A stretch of DNA of 64,000 bases, from contig CAMAXV010000003.1 in NCBI GenBank assembly GCA_945862385.1, forward strand, positions 1 through 64,000, written 5' to 3'. The stretch comes from Chitinophaga pinensis (lineage in GTDB: Bacteria > Bacteroidota > Bacteroidia > Chitinophagales > Chitinophagaceae). Below are positions 29,428 through 37,813 of the stretch, piece after piece. The notes under the pieces are model-generated. The model was not told the origin of the DNA and did no database searches. It saw only the letters and a list, made by a program, of their open reading frames with translations. Position numbers and translations under genes: made by a program. Every line of letters starts with the position of its first letter. Position 1 is the stretch's first letter.

Positions 29428-30336
29428 ATGCCAGGGATGTGGGATTCATACAAAAAGGGCTTCCTGATGCATTTAAAACTTGAGAAATCATTGTCCCTTC
29501 ACACAATAGAAGCATATGGGGCAGACTTGGAGAAATTAATCCAGTTTTTATTATTGACATCAAGTAAACATTCGCCTGCCACACTTGATTTATTTTCTTT
29601 GCAAGCTTACATAAAATGGATAGCTGAACTGGGGATGAGTGACCGATCTCAGGCAAGAATCATTTCAGGTATCAGAGCTTTTTACAGGTATTGCCTGCAA
29701 GAGGACATTACCAAAAATGATCCTACAACATTGTTGGCTGCACCCAAACTCAAAAAAACGCTACCTGACACGCTTACATTTGAAGAAATTGAAGACATAA
29801 TTGCCCAGGTTGACCTCAGCCGACCAGAAGGAGCCAGAAATAAAGCGATACTTGAAACCTTATACAGTTGTGGTTTACGTGTCAGTGAATTGATAACCCT
29901 CAGACGATCTCATATTTACAATGAAATCGGATTTCTGCGGGTAATTGGCAAGGGCAATAAAGAGAGGCTCGTTCCAATCGGCAAAGATGCTTTAAAATGT
30001 ATCCACATTTATCTCAGTGAGATTCGAGTCCATCAGGAAGAAAAGAAAGGATTTGAAGATTTTTTATTTATCAACAGAAGGGGTAAAGGACTTTCAAGGG
30101 TCATGGTATTTTATATCATTAAGGAACTGGCACAAAAAGCAGGAATTTCAAAGAATATCTCACCGCATACTTTCAGACACTCTTTTGCTACTCATCTTGT
30201 TGAAGGCGGAGCTGATTTAAGGGCAGTTCAGGAAATGTTGGGGCATGAAAGTATAACCACAACTGAAATTTACACACACCTGGATAAAAACTTTCTAAGA
30301 GAAACACTCAGAAAGTATCATCCCGGATTCAAATAA
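29428..30336 (+). CDS. xerD: Site-specific tyrosine recombinase XerD
   Basis: 302 residues, standard for XerC/XerD. The SAM-like core-binding domain is at about 5-95. The catalytic set is complete: R151 (SCGLRVSEL), K175 (GKGNKER), H247 and R250 (HTFRHSFATH), H273 (LGHES) and the nucleophile Y282 (IYTHL). XerD resolves chromosome dimers at dif. The sequence resembles the XerD branch, but a single-Xer system is not excluded. No attachment site or mobile element is next to it, so it is the housekeeping enzyme. Confidence 0.9.
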   Translation: MPGMWDSYKKGFLMHLKLEKSLSLHTIEAYGADLEKLIQFLLLTSSKHSPATLDLFSLQAYIKWIAELGMSDRSQARIISGIRAFYRYCLQEDITKNDPTTLLAAPKLKKTLPDTLTFEEIEDIIAQVDLSRPEGARNKAILETLYSCGLRVSELITLRRSHIYNEIGFLRVIGKGNKERLVPIGKDALKCIHIYLSEIRVHQEEKKGFEDFLFINRRGKGLSRVMVFYIIKELAQKAGISKNISPHTFRHSFATHLVEGGADLRAVQEMLGHESITTTEIYTHLDKNFLRETLRKYHPGFK

Positions 30337-30375
30337 ATAATTTAGTTTCGGGGGTACATACCAAAAAATAAGTAT

Positions 30376-30690
30376 ATGAATGTTAGAACTTTAAAGTTGT
30401 TGAGAAAAATCGGAATCGCGGAGGGAGTTTCATTTCTAATACTGTTACTTATTGCCATGCCTTTGAAATATTGGTTCGGGCAGCCACTCGCTGTAAAGTA
30501 TACCGGATGGGCACATGGCTTTCTATTCGTGTCTTATGTTGCACTCGCCTTTTATGCAAAAGAAACCTACAACTGGCCATTTAAGAAATTCATTTTAGCG
30601 TTTATGGCGGCATGGCTGCCATTGGGGACTTTCTTTTTTGACGCCAGGCTAAAAAAAGATGAATACGAGCTCCTGAAAAATAACAATTGA
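30376..30690 (+). CDS. DUF3817 small membrane protein
   Basis: 104 residues with three membrane helices: IAEGVSFLILLLIAMPLKYW, WAHGFLFVSYVALAFY and FILAFMAAWLPLGTFFFDA. The GIAEG and GWAHG motifs match the DUF3817 family found in many bacteria. Function unknown. It follows xerD by 39 bases and precedes a DUF2911 gene by 30 bases, so cotranscription is possible. Confidence 0.8.
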   Translation: MNVRTLKLLRKIGIAEGVSFLILLLIAMPLKYWFGQPLAVKYTGWAHGFLFVSYVALAFYAKETYNWPFKKFILAFMAAWLPLGTFFFDARLKKDEYELLKNNN

Positions 30691-30720
30691 ATTGACTAGT
30701 TTTACACCAAATTTTAAGAA

Positions 30721-31554
30721 ATGAAAAAAATACTCTCAAGTCTTTTTTTACTAGCCGCTGTTTATATGGTACAGGGCCAGGCTTTGAAAACGCCAGCTCC
30801 ATCTACAGGGCAGACGGTGAAACAGGAATTTGGTCTTGGCTCTATTGAACTCTCCTATTCAAGACCAAATGGGAAAGGCAGAACAATATTCGGAGATCTT
30901 GTACCTTATGGGGCTGTATGGCGTACAGGTGCAAATGGGGCTACTACGCTTACATTTTCAGATGAAGTTATCATTGGTGATAAAAAAATTCCTGCAGGAA
31001 AATACGGACTCCTCAGCATTCCTGGAGCTTCAGAGTGGACAATCATCATAACAAAGCAGGTTGATGTAACCTCTCCATCGGCATACAAACAAGAGATGGA
31101 TGTTGTCAGGTTGAAAGCTACTCCCCAGAAACTACCTTTTTCAATCGAAACATTTATGATCGCTTTTGACAATGTAAAATCAGATGCGATAGAAGTAAGT
31201 TTGTTATGGGCAAATACTTCCGTTGCATTTACCATCAAAGCAGATATTGATACCAAAATCATGGGACAAATAGACAATCTCATGAATAAAGACAATAAGC
31301 CTTATTTCAATGCAGCCATGTACTACATGGATAACAATAAGGACCTGAATAAGGCAGCTGAATGGCTGAATAAAGCAACTGAGCAGACACCAACTGCATA
31401 CTGGGTTTGGTATCAAAAAGCCCGTTGTTTGGCCATGTTGGGTAAAAAATCTGAAGCCAAAACAGCTTCTGATAAATCTCTTGAACTTGCAAAAGCAGGT
31501 AAGAATCCTGACTATGTTACTTTAAATGAAAAACTTCAGGCAAGTCTTAAGTAA
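30721..31554 (+). CDS. DUF2911 secreted protein with TPR-like tail
   Basis: 277 residues. Signal peptide MKKILSSLFLLAAVYMVQGQ. The central DUF2911 domain (about 30-170) contains YSRPNGKGRTIFGDLVPYGAVWRTGANGA... in which PYGAVWRTGAN is diagnostic. The C-terminal 90 residues (NAAMYYMDNNKDLNKAAEWL and YWVWYQKARCLAMLGKKSEA) form TPR-like helices. Probably periplasmic; function unknown. A long inverted repeat follows the stop. Confidence 0.85.
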   Translation: MKKILSSLFLLAAVYMVQGQALKTPAPSTGQTVKQEFGLGSIELSYSRPNGKGRTIFGDLVPYGAVWRTGANGATTLTFSDEVIIGDKKIPAGKYGLLSIPGASEWTIIITKQVDVTSPSAYKQEMDVVRLKATPQKLPFSIETFMIAFDNVKSDAIEVSLLWANTSVAFTIKADIDTKIMGQIDNLMNKDNKPYFNAAMYYMDNNKDLNKAAEWLNKATEQTPTAYWVWYQKARCLAMLGKKSEAKTASDKSLELAKAGKNPDYVTLNEKLQASLK

Positions 31555-31560
31555 TATAAA

Positions 31561-31611
31561 GGAAAATGCACTAAGACTTTTCAGATAAATGAAAGATCTT
31601 AGTGCATTTCC
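31561..31611. repeat. Long inverted repeat shared by two convergent genes
   Basis: Left arm 31561-31582 and right arm 31591-31611 match over about 20 pairs with one bulged base in each arm and an 8-base loop. The right arm contains the last codons and the stop (TAA) of the minus-strand phosphopantetheinyl transferase gene; the left arm follows the DUF2911 stop. No U tract follows on either strand, so it may act as a bidirectional 3'-end hairpin by structure alone. Confidence 0.75.
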
Positions 31612-32222
31612 TTCATGTAAGTCAGCCACAAATCATTGAATCTTTTCACCGTAACGCCACATGTGCGTTGAAAGCTGTCAAACATACAACAGACCTCAAT
31701 ATTTCCTTCTTCCTTGAGTTCCTTTATCTCAATCTGCCTGGCAAAATCTATTCCAGGTCTCCCCCACCATTTATATACGGTTTCCTTAATGCTCCAGCAT
31801 AAAGTATGTATTCCGTAAAGACCAGTATTACGAATTTGCTCAATAAGCTTCAACTCATTTGAATTTAAAAATCTGGGGGCAATGCGTGATGCCCTCTCAG
31901 AAATTAATTCGATATCAATACCAGTTTGCATCCCATTGCAAGCAATAGCTGCTGCATAGCCTTTTGTATGAGATATGGAAAACATCACCCTATTTAGACT
32001 GTCTATGGGCTTACCTGATGGTGCAATTTCTATACGATTCGAATCCAGTTCTGGAGCTAACAAAAACAACATATTTCTTGAAGCCAGTTGCTGTAGCCGT
32101 CTTTCAACATTAACGGCTTCTGAACGATACACCATGCCAGATTCAAGATCTGCCTGGTCTTCCAAAATCTGCCAGATTCCAACCTGAAAACCGGTGTCTG
32201 TATCGTTGAAAATTACTGCCAT
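31599..32222 (-). CDS. 4'-phosphopantetheinyl transferase superfamily protein
   Basis: 207 residues from ATG 32222 (MAVIFNDTDTGFQVGIW); an upstream ATG adding eight residues is less likely. GIDIELISERASRIA contains the metal-binding aspartate and glutamate, and WSIKETVYKWWG matches the WxxKEAxxK motif of the Sfp/AcpT group. The enzyme transfers phosphopantetheine from CoA to acyl or peptidyl carrier proteins. No carrier protein or synthase gene is nearby, so the target may be the fatty-acid ACP or a distant cluster. Confidence 0.88.
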   Translation of the reverse strand: MAVIFNDTDTGFQVGIWQILEDQADLESGMVYRSEAVNVERRLQQLASRNMLFLLAPELDSNRIEIAPSGKPIDSLNRVMFSISHTKGYAAAIACNGMQTGIDIELISERASRIAPRFLNSNELKLIEQIRNTGLYGIHTLCWSIKETVYKWWGRPGIDFARQIEIKELKEEGNIEVCCMFDSFQRTCGVTVKRFNDLWLTYMKEMH

Positions 32223-32282
32223 AATCTGGAAGCGAAAAAATTCCAAAAAAAATCCGAAATTGAGCCCTGTAAAAGTAATGCA

Positions 32283-32819
32283 ATGATTCTTTCTGACAAG
32301 CGTATCCTAGAGGAAATCGAAAAGGGAACAATTTTAGTAAGTCCATATGACCGAAACTGCCTGGGAAGTAACTCGTATGATGTTCACTTGGGAAAGTGTC
32401 TCGCTACCTATAAAAATCATGTCCTTGATGCCAGGGAGCATAATCAGATCACGTATTTTGATATCCCGGATGATGGATTTATACTTTATCCGCATGTTTT
32501 TTACCTCGGTGTAACCCTGGAATATACCGAAACACATGAACACGTTCCTTTCCTCGAAGGAAAGTCCTCTACCGGAAGATTAGGTATAGACATTCATGCC
32601 ACTGCTGGAAAAGGAGATGTAGGTTTTTGCGGTAACTGGACTTTAGAAATTTCAGTAAAACAGCCCGTAAAAGTCTACCACGGAATGCCAATAGGACAAC
32701 TTATTTACTTCCCGGTAGACGGTGAAATTGCTGTAAAATACAACCAGAAAAAAAATGCCAAATATAGTGGACAACCTGATAAACCTGTAGAAAGTATGAT
32801 GTGGAAAAACAAGTTTTAA
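32283..32819 (+). CDS. dcd: dCTP deaminase
   Basis: 178 residues. LEGKSSTGRLGIDIHATAG (91-109) followed by GDVGFCGNWTLEISV holds the nucleotide-binding residues and the catalytic glutamate at 122. The PYDRNCLGSNSYDVHLG start is typical. The enzyme deaminates dCTP to dUTP for thymidylate supply. Whether it is bifunctional (also cleaving dUTP) cannot be settled by eye. It is divergent from the phosphopantetheinyl transferase gene. Confidence 0.92.
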   Translation: MILSDKRILEEIEKGTILVSPYDRNCLGSNSYDVHLGKCLATYKNHVLDAREHNQITYFDIPDDGFILYPHVFYLGVTLEYTETHEHVPFLEGKSSTGRLGIDIHATAGKGDVGFCGNWTLEISVKQPVKVYHGMPIGQLIYFPVDGEIAVKYNQKKNAKYSGQPDKPVESMMWKNKF

Positions 32820-32832
32820 TTAGGTATCAATT

Positions 32833-34293
32833 TTACTTTTTTTGCTCATTTAAAATTGTCTGGATTTTCTCAATCTCATCCTCCAATAAGAAGTATTCAT
32901 ACAATCTGGCATCTAAATCGCTTTTTACCCTATCTACCAATGGCAGTGTTGTCATAGGTTGAATAAGTTTATATTTGGCATTGATTGATCTGATGACATC
33001 ACTTCTTTTTCTTTTCTGCATGTCAAGTGACTTCTGAGCAACGCCCAATATCCTGTTAACTTCATCAGTACCTGTTCTTTTACCCATCTGGGCACCATTT
33101 GCAATGAGTAGGTGTAGCAGAGATTGTTCTACAGCATTAAAGACCTCAATTCCAGGGTATGGTGATGATAAACATGTATCTGCCTTATTTTGCTCGTTCT
33201 TGTTTGAATTCTTTCCGGTAAAAATCCACCCCTTCCTTAACCTGATAATCAAATAAATCCCAAAGAGAAATAAGGCAGCTAATATGATTTTTAGAGGAGA
33301 GAAATAATACTGTTGCACAAAAACCGGTTCACCAGTTTCTCTGAAATAGGATGACTTCAATTGTAAAGAATCAATTAAACCTGAATGTAATCTTGCAAAA
33401 TAAACCATTTCACCCTTATTCCATGTCACAGCAGTATACAGCTTGCGCATCAACATATTCTGAATGTCGCTGTTAACCAGTTCTTTACTCTTGAAATTAA
33501 CAAGATCTAAAAGATAAATGGGACCGAAATTGCTGAACAATAAGCCTGATTCCATACTTAACAACAACAATTCAGGTTTCAACCATTTACTGACCTGAGG
33601 AGACAATTTTCCCTTATTTGTCCACTTAAAAAGTTTGAGATCTAATTCTACCAACTCAGATTCCAGACTTATGGTTTGATTATCCTTGCCCTGCAAAGCC
33701 TCGTTTCCCTTTAAATAACCCAGGCTAATTAACCGTTTATCATCGGAAGAAGCCCAAATCGGTGCTCCGGGTAAAGAATTCGAGACTGCCAACTCTTCAC
33801 TAAGTGGCTCAATTTCCCATTGCTGTGTGGCTTCCTGAAAAACCCTTAATTGTCCGTTCCACCGCCACATACCGTATCCGCCAAGATTATATAACTTGTT
33901 TTGAGCAGTGAATGTAAAACTGTTGATATTATAACCGAAATGCTCGGTACTATCTAATCTCTTCATGAATATTGTTCCAGCATCATCCATCATTGAGCCA
34001 TATACAATACCGGAACCCAACAAATGGACGTATAATCTTTTACCGGTAACTACCAGTTGCTGGGGATAGTTTTTCCACTTTGAAGCCTTAAAGTCAATAA
34101 AACGAAAAGCCTGCGGCTGCTGAACTGTGATTAAGGAACCTTCAAACCTTGGATTCCATAAAAATGCATAAAATGACTGATTTGGAAGCTTATATGCAGT
34201 ATCTTGGGCTTGTATAAATATTGAAGAAGTTAAGATAAAAAAATAGGTTAGCAACGACCTCTTCAACGCAGTATTTTTACAAAAATATCTCAT
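32833..34293 (-). CDS. Membrane protein with external propeller-like domain and internal winged-helix-like domain
   Basis: 486 residues, no named family recognised. Signal-like hydrophobic stretch at 12-30. Residues 31-325 are beta-rich with kelch-like turns (NKLYNLGGYGMWRWNG), so a beta-propeller is likely. One membrane helix lies at 334-354 (LKIILAALFLFGIYLIIRL), followed by positive charges, placing the rest inside the cell. Residues 383-470 read as helix (VEQSLLHLLIANG), helix (GTDEVNRILGV), basic helix (QKRKRSDVIRSINAKY) and a strand pair (LVDRVKSDLDARLYEYFLL), the order of a winged helix. A transmembrane regulator is inferred. It is divergent from the CrtA-like gene. Confidence 0.55.
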   Translation of the reverse strand: MRYFCKNTALKRSLLTYFFILTSSIFIQAQDTAYKLPNQSFYAFLWNPRFEGSLITVQQPQAFRFIDFKASKWKNYPQQLVVTGKRLYVHLLGSGIVYGSMMDDAGTIFMKRLDSTEHFGYNINSFTFTAQNKLYNLGGYGMWRWNGQLRVFQEATQQWEIEPLSEELAVSNSLPGAPIWASSDDKRLISLGYLKGNEALQGKDNQTISLESELVELDLKLFKWTNKGKLSPQVSKWLKPELLLLSMESGLLFSNFGPIYLLDLVNFKSKELVNSDIQNMLMRKLYTAVTWNKGEMVYFARLHSGLIDSLQLKSSYFRETGEPVFVQQYYFSPLKIILAALFLFGIYLIIRLRKGWIFTGKNSNKNEQNKADTCLSSPYPGIEVFNAVEQSLLHLLIANGAQMGKRTGTDEVNRILGVAQKSLDMQKRKRSDVIRSINAKYKLIQPMTTLPLVDRVKSDLDARLYEYFLLEDEIEKIQTILNEQKK

Positions 34294-34310
34294 TTTCAGC
34301 TCAAATGATG

Positions 34311-34340
34311 ATTGAATTTTAGGTGAGTCACCTATTTTTG
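34311..34340 (+). promoter_or_regulatory. Probable promoter of the CrtA-like gene with embedded palindrome
   Basis: TATTTTTG (34333-34340) is a perfect -7 element. ATTG at 34311-34314, 18 bases upstream, is a three-of-four -33 match. Between them lies AGGTGAGTCACCT (34321-34333), a perfect 13-base palindrome with one central base, ending on the first base of the -7 element. Its position would let a bound protein block or modulate RNA polymerase. Confidence 0.45.
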
Positions 34341-34379
34341 GACCGAAAAACAGTTCAAATTTGACGGATCATTAAAATT

Positions 34380-35087
34380 ATGGAAAAAAACTATTTCAAC
34401 AGCCAGACAAATGTTATACTGTGTATTGCAGATTATCCATGGTATTTTAGTTTTTTCGGTATCATGTCCATGGCCTTATTTAATCTCCCCCTGTTTTTTG
34501 ATAAACGAGTTAAATTCTACAAGCTCATGGGATGCGGCAAAAACGGGAGTTTTGATATTCAGCCAGATTTAAACAAGTGGGCTGTTATGCTATTTTTTGA
34601 ATCAAGTGCTCACTCAACCCCATCAGGCAAAACTTTGGAGCCAGAGGTTCCAGGTAAGTTTATGCGTTTCTGGTGGAGTTTATTTCAAGCCCAAACCAGG
34701 TCTTTTTTGCTTCAACCTTTTACAGGCCATGGTAGTTGGGATGGATTTTCATTTAAACCAACTGGTGACAAAGAAACTGATTCTACTGAAAAAGTTGCCG
34801 TTTTGACCCGAGCATCCATCCGGGTTTCAAAAGCAATCAGTTTCTGGAAAGCTGTTCCGGAAGCTTCAAAACAACTGGCGGACCAGCCAGGTCTCAAATT
34901 TACCATTGGTATAGGTGAAATACCCTTCTTTAAACAGGCTACATTCAGTATCTGGGATTCACTTGAGAGCGTTAAAAATTACGCATACAAACAGCCAGCA
35001 CACAAAACAGTAATTCAAAGAACGAGGAAAGAAAAATGGTACACGGAAGAAATGTTTATAAGGTTCAGGGTATTAAAAGAATTCTAA
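34380..35087 (+). CDS. CrtA-like (spheroidene monooxygenase family) protein
   Basis: 235 residues. The central and C-terminal part matches the spheroidene monooxygenase family: VAVLTRASIRVSKAISFWKAVP, then GLKFTIGIGEIPFFKQATFSIW and NYAYKQPAHKTVIQRTRKEKWYTEEMF. Known CrtA enzymes are haem proteins that oxidise carotenoids, but family members are widespread in Bacteroidota without pigments, and no carotenoid gene is nearby. The true substrate is unknown. The N-terminal 35 residues look like an extension; a later start near MALFNLPLFF (34467) is possible. It is divergent from the putative membrane regulator. Confidence 0.65.
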   Translation: MEKNYFNSQTNVILCIADYPWYFSFFGIMSMALFNLPLFFDKRVKFYKLMGCGKNGSFDIQPDLNKWAVMLFFESSAHSTPSGKTLEPEVPGKFMRFWWSLFQAQTRSFLLQPFTGHGSWDGFSFKPTGDKETDSTEKVAVLTRASIRVSKAISFWKAVPEASKQLADQPGLKFTIGIGEIPFFKQATFSIWDSLESVKNYAYKQPAHKTVIQRTRKEKWYTEEMFIRFRVLKEF

Positions 35088-35216
35088 GCTTATTTCATTT
35101 GCGCTGAAATCCATCTATTTCATGCCAGCACAAGAATAGATAAAATACTGACATATGCTTAACCATCATTTAATTTACGGTAACCCCAATTTATAACAGA
35201 TTTGTCAGGAATTCAT

Positions 35217-35224
35217 TAAATTTG
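35217..35224 (+). promoter_or_regulatory. Possible pfkA promoter -7 element
   Basis: TAAATTTG matches TAnnTTTG, 60 bases before the pfkA ATG, in the 197-base gap between the CrtA-like gene and pfkA. A TTTG occurs only 12 bases upstream, closer than usual. I see no other structure in the gap. Confidence 0.4.
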
Positions 35225-35284
35225 CGACCGCAACCCCCTTAAAGGCAATGTTTGATTGTCTTACAGATTAGACCAACATAATAC

Positions 35285-36268
35285 ATGGAGAAAAAAGTAA
35301 CAAAAATTGGTGTAATGACTTCCGGAGGAGACTCTCCTGGCATGAACGCCTGCATCCGAGCAGTAGTCAGAACTGGTATTTACCATGAATTGGAGGTTTA
35401 TGGTATTACGAGGGGCTATTCAGGCATGATTGAAAATGATATCCAGCGCATGGATTCAAGAAGTGTAGCAAATATCATCCAACGTGGAGGAACCATTCTA
35501 AAAACTGCACGCTGCAAGGAATTCATGACCCAAGAAGGCAGAGCGAAAGCTTACAATAATCTTAAAAGTCATGGCATAGACGGACTCGTCATCATCGGTG
35601 GTGATGGTTCTTTCAAGGGCGCTCAAATTTTTTCCAATGAATTTGACATTCCCTGCATAGGAATTCCAGGTACCATAGATAAGGATATAGCCGGAACTGA
35701 CTTCACAATTGGCTTTGATACCGCCGTTAATACAGCAATTGAGGCCATTGATAAAATCAGGGACACAGCAGATGCCCATGACAGGCTTTTCATAGTAGAG
35801 GTAATGGGCCGTGATGCGGGATACATTGCCCTTCACAGTGGAATTGGCACAGGTGCTGAACATATTCTGATTCCAGAAAGAAAGACAGATGTCGAAGCAA
35901 TTATTGCCTCCCTGCAGGAAAAAGAAAGAAGGAAAAAGCTTGTTAATATTGTTGTGGTAGCAGAAGGAGATGATTATGGAGGAGGAACTGATCTGGCCAA
36001 CATCATTAAGGAAAGAATCCCCGCTTTTGATATTCGGGTTGCTATCCTTGGTCATATTCAAAGAGGAGGATCTCCAACAAGCATGGATAGGCTGATTGCA
36101 AGCAGAATGGGGTATTCTTCTGTAGAATGCCTTATAGAAGGAAGACATAATGTGATGGTAGGGATAGTAAACAACAGAATGCATTATACTCCATTGGATA
36201 ATGCAATAAAAGCAAAACAAAAAATCAGTGATGAGTGGCTTAAAATTGTAAAAATTTTGGCCAGCTAA
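35285..36268 (+). CDS. pfkA: ATP-dependent 6-phosphofructokinase
   Basis: 327 residues, bacterial PfkA length. MTSGGDSPGMNACIRAVVR (11-29) binds ATP. GGDGS (105-109) and PGT just before the catalytic loop (glycines at the two positions that separate ATP from pyrophosphate enzymes) indicate ATP use. The catalytic loop reads TIDKD (130-134) instead of the usual TIDND; the catalytic aspartate at 132 is kept. VEVMGRDAGYIAL and the C-terminal GHIQRGGSPTSMDR bind fructose-6-phosphate. It is followed by pyk, so two glycolytic control enzymes sit together. Confidence 0.95.
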   Translation: MEKKVTKIGVMTSGGDSPGMNACIRAVVRTGIYHELEVYGITRGYSGMIENDIQRMDSRSVANIIQRGGTILKTARCKEFMTQEGRAKAYNNLKSHGIDGLVIIGGDGSFKGAQIFSNEFDIPCIGIPGTIDKDIAGTDFTIGFDTAVNTAIEAIDKIRDTADAHDRLFIVEVMGRDAGYIALHSGIGTGAEHILIPERKTDVEAIIASLQEKERRKKLVNIVVVAEGDDYGGGTDLANIIKERIPAFDIRVAILGHIQRGGSPTSMDRLIASRMGYSSVECLIEGRHNVMVGIVNNRMHYTPLDNAIKAKQKISDEWLKIVKILAS

Positions 36269-36322
36269 CAACATTATACAGTAAAGCTAAATGTGCAGTT
36301 TAAAAAAAGATAAAAACTAATT

Positions 36323-37813
36323 ATGAGCATGAATATTGGAAAATATTTTCATCAGGAAATGGACAATCAGGCTGCACAGGAACATGCCATACATAGAACA
36401 AAAATTGTAGCAACGGTTGGACCTGCCTGTGATTCTTATGAGAAACTGCTGGAACTGGTTAAGGCCGGTGTCAATGTATTCAGACTAAATTTTTCTCACG
36501 GAACCCACGAAGACAAGAAGAGAATCATTGATCACATCAGAAAAATCAACGATACCGAACCATATAATATTGCTATATTGGGTGACCTGCAGGGGCCAAA
36601 ACTCAGGGTTGGCGAGATTGAGAACAATTCACTACCTGTAAAGGAGGGCGATATCCTGACATTCACCAACGAAAAAGTAATTGGAACAAAGGAAAAGATC
36701 TATGTTTCCTATCCTAACCTCGCTGGAGATGTGGTAATAGGCAATACCATTATGATCGATGATGGTAAAATTGAAGTAGTGGTTCAGGAAATCCTCCCCA
36801 ATAATGATGTTCAGGTTAGAGTAAAGCTTGGCGGCATCATCTCATCTAAAAAGGGACTTAACCTTCCTGACACCAAAATTTCACTCCCTGCATTAACTGA
36901 GAAAGACCTGAAAGACCTTGACTTTATCATTGAAGAAAAGTTGGATTGGGTAGCTTTATCTTTTGTTCGCAAGGTTGAAGACATTACAGGTATCAAGAGA
37001 ATTCTTGCAACACAAAATAGTAAATCCAAGGTTATCGCTAAGATAGAGATGCCTGAAGCACTCGAAAACCTCAGGGAAATTATACTTGAATCAGATGGCA
37101 TCATGGTTGCCAGAGGAGATCTTGGGGTTGAAGTTCCGATTGAGAAAGTACCTCTCATACAGCGTCAGATTATCCGCAAGTGTCTGCACAGGGGAAAACC
37201 TGTAATTGTGGCTACTCAGATGATGGAAAGCATGATAGACCGTGTGAAGCCAAACAGAAGCGAAAGCACGGACGTAGCCAATGCAGTTTTGGAAGGAGCT
37301 GATGCCGTAATGCTAAGTGGTGAAACCGCTACTGGTATGCACCCTGCTCTGGTAGTTGAAACAATGCGCAAAATTATCATAGAAGCAGAAAAAGCTGAAT
37401 ACAGGTATAATAGGGAAGAAGATATAAAACCGCTTCCGCACTCCCCCACATTCATCAGTGATGCAGTGTGCTTAACAGCCTGTAAACTGGCTGAAAATAC
37501 CAATGCAGATGCACTTATTGGTATGACACAGTCAGGTTATACTGCTTTCATGCTCAGCAGCTATCGTCCCAAATCCATTATTTTCATATTCACCAAAGAA
37601 CGCACACTTGTGAATCAACTCAGTTTGAGTTGGGGCGTGCGAGCATTTTTTTACAATGAGGAGGTAAGTCTGGATGAGATAATTGCAGACCAGATAAAAA
37701 TACTCAAAGAACGAGGTTTCATCAGAAAGGGTGAAGTTGTAGTCAATACTGGAAGTACACCTGTTCAACTGCATCTGCCAACCAATACCATCAAGGTTAC
37801 TGTTGTGGAATGA
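36323..37813 (+). CDS. pyk: Pyruvate kinase
   Basis: 496 residues. TKIVATVGPACDSYEKLLEL is the N-terminal signature; IEKLDWVALSFVR-like residues (EEKLDWVALSFVRKVED) and VIAKIEMPEALENL supply the catalytic lysine and glutamate, and MVARGDLGVEVP follows. The C-terminal domain (380-496) is complete. About 20 residues precede the usual start, but no better start is seen. It lies 54 bases after pfkA and its stop overlaps the rnhA start by four bases. Confidence 0.96.
   Translation: MSMNIGKYFHQEMDNQAAQEHAIHRTKIVATVGPACDSYEKLLELVKAGVNVFRLNFSHGTHEDKKRIIDHIRKINDTEPYNIAILGDLQGPKLRVGEIENNSLPVKEGDILTFTNEKVIGTKEKIYVSYPNLAGDVVIGNTIMIDDGKIEVVVQEILPNNDVQVRVKLGGIISSKKGLNLPDTKISLPALTEKDLKDLDFIIEEKLDWVALSFVRKVEDITGIKRILATQNSKSKVIAKIEMPEALENLREIILESDGIMVARGDLGVEVPIEKVPLIQRQIIRKCLHRGKPVIVATQMMESMIDRVKPNRSESTDVANAVLEGADAVMLSGETATGMHPALVVETMRKIIIEAEKAEYRYNREEDIKPLPHSPTFISDAVCLTACKLAENTNADALIGMTQSGYTAFMLSSYRPKSIIFIFTKERTLVNQLSLSWGVRAFFYNEEVSLDEIIADQIKILKERGFIRKGEVVVNTGSTPVQLHLPTNTIKVTVVE

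Noticed and set aside
29351-29656. Upstream extension of the YkgJ frame
   Set aside because: It overlaps xerD on the other strand, and the family similarity begins at MKSINLKAF (29350).
29428-30336. xerD considered as an integrase of a mobile element
   Set aside because: Its length and motifs are those of housekeeping XerD; no flanking direct repeats, tRNA, or phage genes are seen.
35498-36274. 258-codon open frame antisense to pfkA
   Set aside because: The opposite strand encodes an intact phosphofructokinase with all motifs; the antisense frame is low complexity in pattern and has no recognisable domain.
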